A DNA stretch of 64,000 bases from Parvimonas sp. oral taxon 110 str. F0139. GTDB taxonomy: Bacteria; Bacillota; Clostridia; Tissierellales; Peptoniphilaceae. Below the pieces are notes generated by a model. The model did no database searches, was not told the origin of the DNA, and saw only the letters and a list, made by a program, of their open reading frames with translations. This document shows positions 39,116 through 47,851 of this stretch, piece after piece. How positions within the stretch are numbered: the stretch's first letter is position 1; each line of letters begins with the position of its first letter. Both the position numbers and the translations under genes were made by a program. The stretch spans positions 372,001 to 436,000 of the forward strand of contig NZ_AFII01000001.1 of assembly GCF_000214475.1 (NCBI RefSeq). Direction: 5' to 3'.

Positions 39116-40117
39116 CTATTTTAAAATACCAAACTCATATCCATTAGATTTAAAATAATCAATTATACTAGGCAAAGTTTCTACAGTTAAATTCTTTCCT
39201 TGAGAATCATGCATTAAAACAACAGCAACATTTTGTTGTTTCCAATAGCTCAAAGATGTTTTAACATATTTTAACATTTCTTCTTTATTAGTTGGTCTAA
39301 CCTTTTGTGGTTCAGCATCACCAGATAAACTATTCCAATCTATCCATTCAAGTCCCAAACTTTTTAGAACTTCATCACCATTACCAGCATTTTCAAGACC
39401 TTTCCAGGACATATGTCCGCCTGGATATCTCCAAACCCCAGTATTAAATTTATCTCCAAGAAGTTCCTTTAATCTTGATAAAGTTTTTTCTGCTTCATCT
39501 TTTATAACGGATGCATTAGGAACTCTATTTGGATATAGTTTATTATAATCATGAGAAAAACTATGAATTGCTATTCCATGTCCTTCTTTTAATTCTCTTT
39601 CCAAATATGGCTTTGCTTGATCATTTAATGTTTTACCAACTATAAAGAAAGTAGCTGGAACTTGTTTTTCCTTAAGAATATCTAAAACTTTATCTGTAAT
39701 TCCAGGAGTAACACCATCATCAAAAGTTAAGAACACCATTTTCTTTCCAGTATATTCTTTTTTACTCATGATATAGTCTCTAATTTCAGCAGTATCATAA
39801 GCATAAGAATCTGCAGACTTTATGTGGCTTCCAGATTCTGAAAAATCTATACCATTAGAATCTTGTTTTTCTGGTTCTTTTTCAGTTGTGTTTTGTTTTC
39901 CCTCAGAATTATTATCAGATGTATTTTTTTGCTCATTTTCATTATTTTTATTTTGTATTTGTGTTTTATTTTGATACATAACACTTAAAACATATTTACC
40001 ACCTAAAAAGACAAATAGTGCTAAAAAAACCGCAGTTATTATAACAAAATTTTCTTTTCTTCTTCTTTTCTTTTTTTTCTTCTTTGTTACTTTTATTTTT
40101 TCTTCATTATCTATCAT
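39116..40117 (-). CDS. Membrane-anchored polysaccharide deacetylase (PgdA-like)
   Basis: The 333-residue protein has a basic cytoplasmic start (KKKKKKRRRK), a single membrane anchor (about 24-45), a low-complexity N/E/Q-rich spacer (50-100) and a NodB deacetylase domain from about 125. TFDDG carries the catalytic Asp pair, HSFSH the metal histidines, RYPGG the conserved Arg and LMHD the late His. This pattern fits peptidoglycan N-acetylglucosamine deacetylases that give lysozyme resistance. The substrate is inferred. Own promoter at 40210-40239. Confidence 0.88.
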   Translation of the reverse strand: MIDNEEKIKVTKKKKKKRRRKENFVIITAVFLALFVFLGGKYVLSVMYQNKTQIQNKNNENEQKNTSDNNSEGKQNTTEKEPEKQDSNGIDFSESGSHIKSADSYAYDTAEIRDYIMSKKEYTGKKMVFLTFDDGVTPGITDKVLDILKEKQVPATFFIVGKTLNDQAKPYLERELKEGHGIAIHSFSHDYNKLYPNRVPNASVIKDEAEKTLSRLKELLGDKFNTGVWRYPGGHMSWKGLENAGNGDEVLKSLGLEWIDWNSLSGDAEPQKVRPTNKEEMLKYVKTSLSYWKQQNVAVVLMHDSQGKNLTVETLPSIIDYFKSNGYEFGILK

Positions 40118-40209
40118 TAAATTTACCTCCTAATTTAGTACAATTATTTATTTCCAATTAATAATTGTATATCCCCTATAGTTTAAGCCCATAGTCTAAA
40201 GCTTCATTT

Positions 40210-40239
40210 ATTATAACATATTTATAAATATATTGTAAA
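40210..40239 (-). promoter_or_regulatory. Deacetylase promoter
   Basis: On the minus strand, TTTACA, an 18-nt spacer and TATAAT with an extended TGT, 93 nt upstream of the deacetylase start. The leader contains a small inverted repeat (ACAATTATT/AATAATTGT). The remainder of the gap 40240-40360 is very AT-rich with nothing identified. Confidence 0.72.
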
Positions 40240-40367
40240 CTCAATTATTAGAAATTCAATTATTTTTTTATTTATTATTCGAAAAAACATATATATTTTT
40301 AAAAAATAAATAATGATACAAAAATTAAATTAATATATATTTTTGTTTTAAAAAAATTAATATAATA

Positions 40368-40376
40368 TGATATAAT
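40368..40376 (+). promoter_or_regulatory. purB extended -10
   Basis: TGATATAAT on the plus strand, about 85 nt before the purB ATG. No clear -35 hexamer is seen at 17-18 nt; a TTGTTT lies further off. No known riboswitch fold is apparent in the leader. Confidence 0.5.
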
Positions 40377-40459
40377 ATAGCTATAAATATTTACCCATTA
40401 TTTTTTAGATATATGGATAAAATTAAATTATGTATTAAAAAATTAACTGAGGAGTTTTT

Positions 40460-41889
40460 ATGAACGATATTTATTCAAATCCACTAACAAAAAGATATTC
40501 AAGTAAAGAGATGAGTTACATTTTTTCCGATGAATTTAAATTTAAAACTTGGAGAAAATTATGGATAACTCTTGCCAAAGGAGAAAAAAGTTTAGGGCTA
40601 AATATAACTGATGAGCAAATTAAAGAACTTGAAGCCTTTAAAGAGGATATTAACTTTGATATAGCTTTAGAAAGAGAAAAAATTGTTAAACATGATGTTA
40701 TGAGTCATGTTTATGCTTATGGAGTTCAGTGTCCTAATGCAAAAGGGATTATTCATTTAGGTGCTACAAGTTGCTACGTTGGTGATAATACTGAACTTGT
40801 AGTTATGAAAGAAGCACTCTTAATTGTAAAGAAAAAATTATAAATGTTTTAAATTTATTAAAGAAAAATGCTCTAAAATATAAAAACATTCCAACTTTGG
40901 CTTATACGCATTTTCAAGCAGCTCAACCAACAACAGTTGGAAAAAGATTAACACTCTATATGCAAGACTTACTTATTGACCTTGAAGAATTAAATTTCAT
41001 ATTGGAAAACTTAAAACTTCGTGGTGCAAAAGGAACAACTGGAAGCCAAGCATCATTTATGGAGTTATTTAATAATGATGAAGAAAAAGTTAAAAAGCTT
41101 GATAATTTTATTGCTTCAGAAATGAACTTCAAAGGAGTTTACGCTGTTTCAGGTCAAACTTATACAAGAAAAATTGATAGTAAAGTTTTATTTTTATTAT
41201 CAAATATAGCACAATCTGCACATAAATTTTCAAATGATTTAAGATTATTACAACATCTTAAAGAAATTGAAGAACCTTTTGGTAAAAGTCAGATTGGATC
41301 ATCTGCTATGCCCTATAAGAGAAATCCTATGAAATCAGAAAGAATTGGAGCTTTGTCAAATTTTGTTATTTCAAATGTAATGAATCCATCTATAACTTTT
41401 GCAACACAATGGTTTGAAAGAACTTTAGATGACAGTGCAAATAAAAGACTTTCAATTTCTCAAGGATTTTTAGCAGTAGATGGAATATTGAATCTCTATG
41501 CAAATGTAGTTGATGGAATGGTAGTTTATGAAAAAGTAATCGAAAAACATTTAATGGCCGAATTACCATTTATGGCGAGTGAAAACATAATGATGAATCA
41601 AGTAAAAAAAGGTGGAGATAGACAGGAACTTCACGAAAGAATCAGAGAACTTTCACAAATTGCAGGTAAAAATGTGAAAGAAAAAGGGCTTGAAAATAAT
41701 CTATTGGAATTAATTGAAAAAGATGATTTCTTTGATATAAGTAAAAATGAACTCAAAGAAGTACTTAATCCTATGAAATATGTTGGAAGATGTCCTTCAC
41801 AAGTTGATGAATTTATAGAAAATGAAGTTAATCCTATTTTAGAAGAAAATATAAATATGATTGAAATTATAAAAGAAGTAGAAGTTTAA
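40460..41889 (+). CDS. purB: Adenylosuccinate lyase (one frameshift)
   Basis: PurB catalyses two fumarate-releasing steps of purine synthesis (SAICAR and adenylosuccinate). Corrected length is 476 residues, as in the longer clostridial type. The first frame has NPLTKRYSSKEMSYIFS and HDVMSHVYAYG with IIHLGATSCYVGDN; it ends at a TAA after the A6 run 40832-40837. The second frame has AYTHFQAAQPTTVGKR and the fumarase-superfamily signature GSSAMPYKRNPMKSERIG. One added A joins the two exactly. It starts at ATG 40460 after GAGGAG. Confidence 0.93.
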
Positions 41890-41890
41890 A

Positions 41891-41916
41891 AAAACGCTCC
41901 ATTTGGAGCGTTTTTT
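41891..41916 (+). terminator. Bidirectional terminator, purB and M3 peptidase
   Basis: An 8-bp stem AACGCTCC/GGAGCGTT with an ATTT-centred loop, flanked by A-tract and T-tract on both sides. It serves the convergent genes. Confidence 0.92.
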
Positions 41917-41930
41917 AGTTAACATTTTAC

Positions 41931-43643
41931 TTAAAATTTACTTGCGTCAACAGAATTTAAGTATTCTTCTATCGGTTCAACAGCTTTTTTAATAGTTCCA
42001 TTTTTAAAAGGATTTTCTAATTTTGCTACTTCAAGAAGTTGTAAGAAAGGCTTAGTTCCGCCTGTTTTACAAAGTCTTACATAGTCCGCAAAAGCAGTTT
42101 TATGATCTTTTCTATCTTTATTCCAGAATTGGAAAGCGCATACTTGAGCCAAAGTATAATCTATATAATAGAAAGGCATTTGATAAACATGTCTTTGTCT
42201 AAACCAAAATCCACCATCTTCTAAAACTTTTATTCCATCATAATCTCTATGTGGTAAATATTTCTTTTCTAATTCTCTATATTTTTCACGTCTTTGTTTT
42301 GGAGTTAGTTCTGGATTTTCATATACAATATGTTGGAACTCATCAATTAATGCACCATAAGGTAAGAACATTAAGCTATGTGTAATATGCTTATATCTAA
42401 ATTTATCAGCTTCTTCTTCAAAGAATAAATCCATCCATGGCCAAGTAAAAAATTCCATACTCATTGAGTGAATTTCTGCAGATTCCATTCCTGACCAAGT
42501 ATATTCAGGAATATAATCTCTTGATGAGAAAACTTGAAAAGCATGACCAGCTTCGTGAGTTAAAACCTCAACATCATGAGTTGTTCCATTAAAATTAGCA
42601 AATATAAAAGGGCTTCTCCAATTTCTTAAGTAAGTACAGTATCCACCTGCAGCTTTTGTACTCTTAGCATCTAGGTCAAATAAATCTTTCGTTTTCATAA
42701 AGTTAAAAAATTCTTTTGTTTCAGGAGATAACTCACTATACATTTTTTCAGCTCTTTCAAGCATCCAGTCTTTTTCTCCATGAGGTGCAGGGTTCCCTGA
42801 CTTAAAGAAAATAGGTTCATCATAGAAAGTAAGTTTTTCCAAACCAATTCTCTTCCTTTGTTCTTCTCTTAACTTATTACAGATAGGAACAACAGTCTCT
42901 ACAATTTGTTTTCTATAAGCTTCAACATCTTTTGCATTGTAATCAACTCTACCCATTTTTTTATAACCAAGTTCAATAAAATTTTCATAGCCTAGCTTTT
43001 TAGCCATTCTATCTCTTATCTTAACAACTTTATCATAAATTTCATCTAATTTTTCAGTTTGTTCTTCATAAACTTCTGAAATTAAATTAGTAGCTTTTCT
43101 TCTAACATTTGCATCTGAATCTTGAGTATATTTAGCAAGTTGAGTAAGATTTAATTGTTCTCCATTCCACTCTTTTGAACAAGAAGATAAAAGTTTTTGA
43201 TATTCCATAACAACTTTCGCTTCCTCAACTAAATCTTCCATAATTGAAGGATTAAAAGTCAATAAATAATTTTCATATTTTTGGAATAAATAAACTCCAA
43301 ACTTTTCTTCAAGTTCTTTTCTAAATTTGCTATTAACAAACTCTCTTATATATTCAACCTCAACTTCTTGAACTTTTGGAGCATTTTCTTGAATGAATTG
43401 CATTTCTTTGTCAAAAAATTCGTCTTTAGTATCAATTGAATTTTTGACATGTGCTAAAGCAACCATGCTATCAGCATCTGAACTTACTTTAATAAGTTCA
43501 TTATAAGTTTCAATTGCCTCTTCACTTGTTTTAGCTTTTGCAAGTCTTTCAGTCAAAGCTCTAATATCAGCTCTAAGTTTTTCAAAGTCAGGACGAATAT
43601 ATTTATAATCCTCAAACTTTAAATCTAAATTTTCTTTAGTCAT
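41931..43643 (-). CDS. M3 family oligoendopeptidase (PepF-like)
   Basis: A 570-residue zinc metallopeptidase that hydrolyses oligopeptides, expected in the cytosol (no signal peptide). The zinc motif HEAGHAFQ lies at about residue 367, followed by the third ligand Glu in WSGMESAEIHSMSMEF, and the C-terminal HVYQMPFYYIDYTLAQ carries the family His/Tyr. The N-terminus is helical. No partner gene is linked apart from pepC upstream. Confidence 0.93.
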   Translation of the reverse strand: MTKENLDLKFEDYKYIRPDFEKLRADIRALTERLAKAKTSEEAIETYNELIKVSSDADSMVALAHVKNSIDTKDEFFDKEMQFIQENAPKVQEVEVEYIREFVNSKFRKELEEKFGVYLFQKYENYLLTFNPSIMEDLVEEAKVVMEYQKLLSSCSKEWNGEQLNLTQLAKYTQDSDANVRRKATNLISEVYEEQTEKLDEIYDKVVKIRDRMAKKLGYENFIELGYKKMGRVDYNAKDVEAYRKQIVETVVPICNKLREEQRKRIGLEKLTFYDEPIFFKSGNPAPHGEKDWMLERAEKMYSELSPETKEFFNFMKTKDLFDLDAKSTKAAGGYCTYLRNWRSPFIFANFNGTTHDVEVLTHEAGHAFQVFSSRDYIPEYTWSGMESAEIHSMSMEFFTWPWMDLFFEEEADKFRYKHITHSLMFLPYGALIDEFQHIVYENPELTPKQRREKYRELEKKYLPHRDYDGIKVLEDGGFWFRQRHVYQMPFYYIDYTLAQVCAFQFWNKDRKDHKTAFADYVRLCKTGGTKPFLQLLEVAKLENPFKNGTIKKAVEPIEEYLNSVDASKF

Positions 43644-43721
43644 AACTACCTCCTATTGTAAATCTTAAAACTATTTTATCACAATTTAACAATAAAAAAC
43701 AGTCTTATAAAACATTTCAAG

Positions 43722-43750
43722 AAAAAAGGAATTACCGCAGTAATCCCTTT
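43722..43750 (-). terminator. pepC terminator
   Basis: On the minus strand, GGGATTAC-TGCG-GTAATTCC followed by TTTTTT, just after the pepC stop. Confidence 0.85.
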
Positions 43751-43756
43751 TAAAAA

Positions 43757-45088
43757 TTATCTTTTTAACATCATTGCATATGGTTCCCATGGTTCAATCT
43801 TTATAGATTCTTCTTCTAAACCTTTTAACCATTTTTCATCAACGAATTTTTTATCTACTATTGCTGAAATATTTTCATTTGTAAACCAAGAGTCGCTCAT
43901 TGAGAATATTCCCTTTTCTCCAACTTCATCTCCCCAAGAGTTTTCAACTTGCCATTTAATTGGATTTCCATTTTCATCCAAATCAACCCCTACAAATGTC
44001 ATAGCATGAGTTAAATCTGTATATCTATAGTCAATTCTGTCGGCTTTAGAAAATTCTCCAAGTTCTGTTAAAGTTTCATCATAATTAAATAAATCTTTAT
44101 CCATTATACCTAATTTTCTATCACAGTTCTTCATAACATCACAAGCAAACCACACAGCTTCTCCAGCTTTTATAGATGCGATTATAGCTTTTTTTATTTC
44201 TTCTTGAGGAACATTTAAAGAGGCAACAGGATTTCCTTCTCTAACAGATTTAAAATATTTTAATTCTATTCTTTTACCAAATGGATACTTACCTCTTGGA
44301 TCTTCAATTAAATCAACCTTATTTTCAAAGTAACTTCCAACATATTCTTCATAGAATTTTTTTGGAGTTAAATTTGTAATCTTTTGGAATTTATCATCTT
44401 TATCTGTATATTCAAAATCAAAAGTTTCTGGTAATTTTCCTAGAACTTTTGTACAAATATTATAAACTTCATAAAGAGTTTCTTCTTTTAATTTCTTTAA
44501 TTCTTGAACTGAAGCTCCATTTGAATGTGCTTTTCTCATATTCATTGCAGTTCTCTTTAATCTTACATTAATTTGTTCAACAAAAGCACCAGAATCGGAT
44601 GAACTGAAAGTTTCTGGCATAACTGATTTAGGAACAATACCATGTTTTGAAATTAAGTCATCAAAGCATTCAAAAAAGTTTCCATCATCAGCTCCTAAAT
44701 CTAACAAACTATCCATAAGTCTTGATCCTAATGGTTCATCTATATGTTCAATCATAAGTTCTAAGAAATTATTTGATTTTTCCATTTTATCCATAAAGAA
44801 AAGATAAACTTGTGAAAACTCAAAAGTTTTTAAATTAAGTTTTTCCATAACTTTTAGTCTTAAAACATTAAGTCCTGAAAACATCCAACAACGTCCTGAT
44901 TTCTTTTGATTTGTAATTTCAGCTTTCTTTACACTGTCTGAAAACTTAAAATTATGAAATCTTAAAGCATCATTATTAATTGAACTATCTTGAATACCAT
45001 TTTTAGCAATTGCATTTGAAATTACTCTACTTGATAAATCGCTTTCAAAACGTTCTTTAAATTTATTCATCATTTCATTTGTTACCAT
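43757..45088 (-). CDS. pepC: C1-family aminopeptidase (PepC/bleomycin hydrolase)
   Basis: A 443-residue papain-fold cysteine aminopeptidase of the cytosol, usually hexameric. The catalytic Cys is in KKSGRCWMFSGLN at about residue 70, the His in DLTHAMTFVG at about 363, and the Asn in QVENSWGDEVGEKGIFS at about 384. The C-terminal end is slightly extended past the self-compartment residue. Start is ATG 45088 after TGGAGG. With the next gene it points to peptide use. Confidence 0.95.
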   Translation of the reverse strand: MVTNEMMNKFKERFESDLSSRVISNAIAKNGIQDSSINNDALRFHNFKFSDSVKKAEITNQKKSGRCWMFSGLNVLRLKVMEKLNLKTFEFSQVYLFFMDKMEKSNNFLELMIEHIDEPLGSRLMDSLLDLGADDGNFFECFDDLISKHGIVPKSVMPETFSSSDSGAFVEQINVRLKRTAMNMRKAHSNGASVQELKKLKEETLYEVYNICTKVLGKLPETFDFEYTDKDDKFQKITNLTPKKFYEEYVGSYFENKVDLIEDPRGKYPFGKRIELKYFKSVREGNPVASLNVPQEEIKKAIIASIKAGEAVWFACDVMKNCDRKLGIMDKDLFNYDETLTELGEFSKADRIDYRYTDLTHAMTFVGVDLDENGNPIKWQVENSWGDEVGEKGIFSMSDSWFTNENISAIVDKKFVDEKWLKGLEEESIKIEPWEPYAMMLKR

Positions 45089-45123
45089 AAACTATTCCTC
45101 CATTTTTTATTTTTAACATACTC

Positions 45124-45152
45124 ATAATATCACAACAAAAAAATTATTTCAA
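45124..45152 (-). promoter_or_regulatory. pepC promoter
   Basis: On the minus strand, TTGAAA, a 17-nt spacer and TATTAT with an extended TGA, 36 nt upstream of the pepC start. Confidence 0.7.
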
Positions 45153-45240
45153 TAGATTTTTAAATATAATTGATATTTTTTATCATTTTTATTTTTGGAC
45201 TATTTTTTAAATATGATACTGCACAATATAATAAATAAAC

Positions 45241-45273
45241 CCCAATGAAATAAAATTTACTTTATTCATCAGG
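45241..45273 (-). terminator. Probable terminator of the ABC locus
   Basis: An imperfect stem, ATGAATAAA on one arm and TTTATTTCAT on the other with one bulged base, followed on the minus strand by GGGGTTTATTTATT. It lies 33 nt past the last permease gene. Confidence 0.5.
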
Positions 45274-45305
45274 ATTTAGTCAATTTAAACTTTTTCCATT
45301 ACTAA

Positions 45306-46079
45306 TTAATTTGCAGATACGTACTTTTTCAAACCTTTTTTCCAAAGAAATATTGCAAAAACTGTTCCCAAAAAATTAAATAAGAATATATATAATATAC
45401 TTAAAACGGAAGCCTCTCCCTTAACTATAAGTACAGGCAGATTAATTGACAGTAAAATAGGAACTATATAAATTAATACAAACTGTATTGATTTTGGATA
45501 AATAGACTTCGGTCTGCTTGAAAAATCAATTAGGTATTCTGGTATTCCCATTATGGCACTTGAATGTTCTTTCCAAAATGATATAGTAATTACAATCTGA
45601 TTTAATAAAAATACCAAGTATATGGATAACAAAATTGAAATCGTAAATTCTATTATTATAAATAAATTTAAACTATATTTTGTCAGCATAAATACTTGAA
45701 AACACAGAGCTATAAATAAATTAATCAAACTAGGAAAATCTACTCTGTATAATGAGTAAAACAAAAACGAATTGACCGGTCTAATCAAAATATAATCTAA
45801 TTCTCCATCTAATATAAATTCATATAAATTTTCATGAGCAACGGTAAATAAAAACTGATAACCATAACTTATTACGGAAGCTACAGATATTAAAAGTAAA
45901 TAGTCATTTTTCACCCAACCATATATCGTTTCTGTATAATCAAAATAGATTACACCTGCAATAAACTCCGCAAGAAAAAAAATCAAGCCAAAAACTATTG
46001 TTACAATTGCAGTAGATCTGTAAATTAAAAACTCTTGAAAACTATGAGATAAAAACTTTTTATACAATCTAAAATTCAT
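45306..46079 (-). CDS. ABC-2 type permease, second subunit
   Basis: A 257-residue membrane protein with about six hydrophobic segments (for example IVTIVFGLIFFLAEFIAGVI near residue 26 and VLIYIVPILLSINLPVLIV near 202). The loop ELDYILIRPVNSFLFYSLYR is the cytosolic coupling feature of the ABC-2 (DUF990-like) permeases that work with a twin permease and one ATPase. It starts 2 nt after the twin permease. The substrate is unknown. Confidence 0.8.
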   Translation of the reverse strand: MNFRLYKKFLSHSFQEFLIYRSTAIVTIVFGLIFFLAEFIAGVIYFDYTETIYGWVKNDYLLLISVASVISYGYQFLFTVAHENLYEFILDGELDYILIRPVNSFLFYSLYRVDFPSLINLFIALCFQVFMLTKYSLNLFIIIEFTISILLSIYLVFLLNQIVITISFWKEHSSAIMGIPEYLIDFSSRPKSIYPKSIQFVLIYIVPILLSINLPVLIVKGEASVLSILYIFLFNFLGTVFAIFLWKKGLKKYVSAN

Positions 46080-46081
46080 AT

Positions 46082-46861
46082 TTACGCTCCCATTCCCTCA
46101 TATCTTTTCAGTCCAAAACAATAAGTAATTTTATATAGAACAAAAAATAGAATAAACCAAGAAAAAGATAGAATTATGTAAAAAATTAATTCTTCAATTG
46201 TTAATTTTCCTTGCATAGCCCTTGTAAAATTAAATCCAACTATTGCAAACGGGTTTTTATCAACTAATTTATAAATTTTATTTCCCAATAAATTTAAAGG
46301 AAAAAGCAGTCCTCCAAACAGTAAATATACTGAATTTATTAAAGGTCTTAATGTCCACATATTTATCAAATAGAATCCAAGATTTCCAACAAGAGAAACC
46401 AGCATAAAAAACATACAAAAATTTATTATAAAGAACAAAAATACCAACAAAAAATATCCTATATTTGCATTAACAAAAAAAGACAGAATAAACATAAGGA
46501 CATAAAAAACAATAAATATAAACTTCTTTCCTAAAAATGCAAAAAAGGAATTTACTAATATAGAATATGGTCTAATCAACATGGAAGTAAGCTTCCCACT
46601 TCTAACAAGATGCCCCATATTAACTACATTTTCACTTGAAAATAGAATCATCCCAATATTTGAAATAATTATATAATAAATCATTTGAGTTTTAGTAAAA
46701 CCTCCAATGGTTTCAACTGAAGTACTTTCAAAAATACCATTCCAAGTAAATATAGAAATTAAAATACTTAATATATTAACAAATATATTGGAAATAAAGT
46801 TAAACTTATAGCTTAATTGTATATTCAGCTGATTAAAAAAAGTTGGTAAATATTTACTCAT
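46082..46861 (-). CDS. ABC-2 type permease, first subunit
   Basis: A 259-residue membrane protein from ATG 46861 (AGGAGGATTAAG upstream; longer in-frame extensions lie inside the ATPase gene). About six hydrophobic segments are seen, with the conserved cytosolic loop VRSGKLTSMLIRPYSILVNS matching that of the next gene. It starts one base after the ATPase stop. It should form a heterodimeric channel with the 45306-46079 product. Confidence 0.82.
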   Translation of the reverse strand: MSKYLPTFFNQLNIQLSYKFNFISNIFVNILSILISIFTWNGIFESTSVETIGGFTKTQMIYYIIISNIGMILFSSENVVNMGHLVRSGKLTSMLIRPYSILVNSFFAFLGKKFIFIVFYVLMFILSFFVNANIGYFLLVFLFFIINFCMFFMLVSLVGNLGFYLINMWTLRPLINSVYLLFGGLLFPLNLLGNKIYKLVDKNPFAIVGFNFTRAMQGKLTIEELIFYIILSFSWFILFFVLYKITYCFGLKRYEGMGA

Positions 46862-46862
46862 C

Positions 46863-47822
46863 TTAATCCTCCTTTTTACATTCACTGAAAATATCAAAAA
46901 CTACATCTTCAAAGCTTTTATTTTCACAGGATATATTTTTTATAAGTGAAAAATCAACATTTTTTAATATAAATTTTGCTTCATCAAAATTTACCTGTAA
47001 TTTTTTCTTGTCCAAAAATTTAAAACGATTAAATTCATCAGGTATAAAATCTTTAAATTCTATTATGCATTCATCTTTAACAGAGAACTTATTTATAATT
47101 TCATTTATATTTGAATCTTCCACCTTTTTTCCATTTAGTAAAATTACAACTCTATCACATAATGTCTCAATGTCTTTCATATAGTGAGACGTTAAAAATA
47201 TAGTAACATTATCTTTTTTATTTATATCAAGTAAAAACTCATGTATCGACCTTTGACTTGTTATATCCAATCCTATCGTAGGTTCATCTAAAAATAAAAT
47301 TTTAGGACTATGAATTAAAGCACAGATTATCTCAAACTTAATTCTCTCTCCAAGCGATAATTTTCTAACCGGAATTCTTAGCTTATCTTCTAAATTTAAT
47401 AATCTTACCATATTATTCAATTTATTTCTATAACTTGTTTTATCAATCTTGTAAATACATCTTAACATCTCAAGAGTTTCTTCAGCAGGTAAATCCCATA
47501 TTAATTGGCTCTTCTGTCCTATAACCACACCTATTGATTTAAGATAAGATTTTTCCTTCTTAAAAGGAATATTTCCATCACACTCAATAATTCCACTCTC
47601 CGGATTTAATATCCCCGTAAGCAATTTTATTAATGTCGTTTTTCCGGAACCGTTGGGACCTAAGATTCCTATTATTTCTCCCATTTCGACTTCTAAATTA
47701 AAATCTTCAATAGCTAATTTTTTTATTTCTCTTCTTTTGAAAAAATCCTTTAAAGAACCTAAAAAACCACTATCTTTTTCAAAATAATTATAACTATAAA
47801 ATAAATTTTCAATTTTTATCAT
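46863..47822 (-). CDS. ABC transporter ATPase for the ABC-2 permease pair
   Basis: A 319-residue nucleotide-binding protein. Walker A is GILGPNGSGKTTLIKLLTG at about residue 50, the signature is RKLSLGERIKFE (LSLGE for LSGGQ), Walker B is ILFLDEPTIGLD, and the switch His is in LTSHYMKD. An N-terminal extension of about 40 residues (FYSYNYFEKDSGFLGSLKDF) and a C-terminal regulatory tail are typical of this exporter type (COG4586-like). It heads a tight three-gene unit. Confidence 0.88.
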   Translation of the reverse strand: MIKIENLFYSYNYFEKDSGFLGSLKDFFKRREIKKLAIEDFNLEVEMGEIIGILGPNGSGKTTLIKLLTGILNPESGIIECDGNIPFKKEKSYLKSIGVVIGQKSQLIWDLPAEETLEMLRCIYKIDKTSYRNKLNNMVRLLNLEDKLRIPVRKLSLGERIKFEIICALIHSPKILFLDEPTIGLDITSQRSIHEFLLDINKKDNVTIFLTSHYMKDIETLCDRVVILLNGKKVEDSNINEIINKFSVKDECIIEFKDFIPDEFNRFKFLDKKKLQVNFDEAKFILKNVDFSLIKNISCENKSFEDVVFDIFSECKKED

Positions 47823-47851
47823 AAATAAATTAATTCTCCCAAGTATAATAA

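Noticed and set aside
40377..40459. Purine riboswitch in front of purB
   Set aside because: The leader is short and AT-rich with no three-way junction or conserved loop sequences.
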